From Cupriavidus pauculus (GTDB lineage: Bacteria; Pseudomonadota; Gammaproteobacteria; Burkholderiales; Burkholderiaceae): a stretch of 64,000 nucleotides of DNA. A model generated the notes under the pieces. That model was not told the origin of the DNA. It searched no databases and saw only the letters and a list, made by a program, of their open reading frames with translations. Positions 63,217 through 64,000 of this stretch are shown here, piece after piece. The translations under genes were made by a program, and so were the position numbers. Numbering within the stretch: position 1 is the first letter of the stretch; the number at the start of each line of letters is the position of its first letter. The stretch covers positions 124,001-188,000 of the forward strand of contig NZ_BPUO01000007.1 of assembly GCF_022179805.1 (NCBI RefSeq), written 5' to 3'.

Positions 63217-64000
63217 ATGCTCCTCACGCCACCCCGCACCCTGACCATCGCCGGCTCCGACTCCGGCGGCGGCGCCGGCATCCAGGCGGATCTCAAGACT
63301 TTTGCCGCGCTCGGCTGCTTTGGCATGAGCGCGATCACGGCCATCACGGCCCAGAACACGCTGGGCGTGACCGGCGTGCACGCCATTCCGGCCGACATGG
63401 TGGAAGCCCAGATCGACGCGGTGGCCAGCGACATTGGCGTGGATGCGGCCAAGACCGGCATGCTCGGCACGGCCGCCATCGTCGAGGCCGTGGCCGGCGC
63501 GGTGGACCGCCACGGTATCCGCCAACTGGTGGTGGACCCGGTCATGATTTCCACGTCCGGCGCCACGCTGTCCGACGACGCCACGAGCCAGGCCATGGTC
63601 AGGCTGCTGTTTCCGCGCGCCGTGCTGGTCACGCCTAACCTGCCCGAAGCCTCGTACCTGCTGGGCCGCCGCATCACGCGCCGCGCGGAGATGGAGGCCG
63701 CCGCCAGCGACCTGCTGGCCATGGGTTGCCAAGCCGTGCTGCTCAAGGGCGGCCACCTGGAGGACGACGGCCCCGACGCCACCGGCCTGGACGACCTGCT
63801 GATGCTGGCCGACGGCACGGTGCGCGTCTACACGCATCCGCGCATCGACACGCCCAACCTGCACGGCACGGGCTGCACGCTGGCCGCCGCCATCGCGTCC
63901 GGACTGGCGCGCGGCGACGCGCTGCCCGACGCCGTCAGCGCCGCGCTGGACTTCGTGGCGCAGGCCATCGCATCCGGCGCGCACTTGCGCCTGGGCACCG
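63217..64000 (+). CDS. thiD: hydroxymethylpyrimidine/phosphomethylpyrimidine kinase, 5' part
   Basis: The first 261 codons; the gene runs past the right edge. It phosphorylates HMP and HMP-P in thiamine synthesis. [21 protein letters not shown] near 9-29 is the substrate loop, KTGML near 84, [11 protein letters not shown] near 109, [12 protein letters not shown] and the anion hole [17 protein letters not shown] (catalytic Asp/Cys region) near 215. ATG 63217 starts with MLLTPPRTL. It is divergent from the ahcY leader. No TPP riboswitch is visible ahead of it. Confidence 0.94.
   Translation, partial: MLLTPPRTLTIAGSDSGGGAGIQADLKTFAALGCFGMSAITAITAQNTLGVTGVHAIPADMVEAQIDAVASDIGVDAAKTGMLGTAAIVEAVAGAVDRHGIRQLVVDPVMISTSGATLSDDATSQAMVRLLFPRAVLVTPNLPEASYLLGRRITRRAEMEAAASDLLAMGCQAVLLKGGHLEDDGPDATGLDDLLMLADGTVRVYTHPRIDTPNLHGTGCTLAAAIASGLARGDALPDAVSAALDFVAQAIASGAHLRLGT

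Overview
This window is about 64 kb of GC-rich (roughly 65% by eye) chromosome from a beta-proteobacterium of the Burkholderiaceae. Gene content fits Cupriavidus best (fused IcmF, DmeF, a LivFGHMK plus CoA-ligase cluster, an SAH riboswitch ahead of ahcY, and an ahcY-holin-metF block). Genes are dense, mostly on the minus strand in short operons. I see no CRISPR array, prophage or plasmid functions. The species is inferred and cannot be proved from the sequence alone.

Layout. 1-5.5 kb: ferredoxin tail, alpha/beta hydrolase, D,D-carboxypeptidase, DUF493, RlmI, nitronate monooxygenase and a YbaN-like membrane protein. 5.5-20 kb: an acyl-CoA block on the minus strand (PaaK-like ligase, LivF, periplasmic binding protein, LivM, LivH, LivG, AMP-dependent CoA ligase) with a divergent Crp/Fnr regulator, then 3-hydroxybutyryl-CoA dehydrogenase, a HIT protein and fused isobutyryl-CoA mutase (icmF). 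This suggests uptake, CoA activation and degradation of a branched or short carboxylic acid. 20-29.4 kb: two MocR-type regulators beside an APC permease and an mmsA/omega-transaminase pair, which looks like beta-alanine or amine catabolism. 29.4-36.6 kb: PagL-like lipid A deacylase, a fluoroacetate-dehalogenase-like hydrolase, leuD-leuC with a divergent LysR, DmeF and a quinone oxidoreductase. 36.7-45.4 kb: GNAT, tRNA-Cys, bacterioferritin, ribA, an IS3 remnant, glmS-glmU and ttcA. 45.5-56.9 kb: folB and a pteridine-reductase-like SDR, MidA-like methyltransferase, cca, GST, an NDUFA9-like protein, a lytic transglycosylase, 5-formyl-THF cyclo-ligase, a lipoprotein, a protease-like protein lacking its serine, and a Mut7-C protein. 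57-64 kb: metF, a holin-like protein and ahcY (methyl cycle), then the SAH riboswitch, a group II intron of about 3.1 kb, and the 5' part of thiD.

The most striking feature is at 60-63.1 kb. An apparently intact group II intron (RT-maturase-HNH protein, 34-nt domain V, perfect IBS1/EBS1 and IBS2/EBS2 matches) sits in the sense orientation between the likely ahcY promoter and the SAH riboswitch, with its 3' end abutting the aptamer. AhcY expression may therefore depend on a ribozyme and a riboswitch placed back to back.

Other points of interest are a paired REP/BIME-like element present twice in opposite orientation, plus single units; a serine-protease-fold protein with Glu at the nucleophile position; a bacterioferritin with Thr in place of one ferroxidase Glu; a complete fluoroacetate-dehalogenase residue set; and several palindromic operator candidates.
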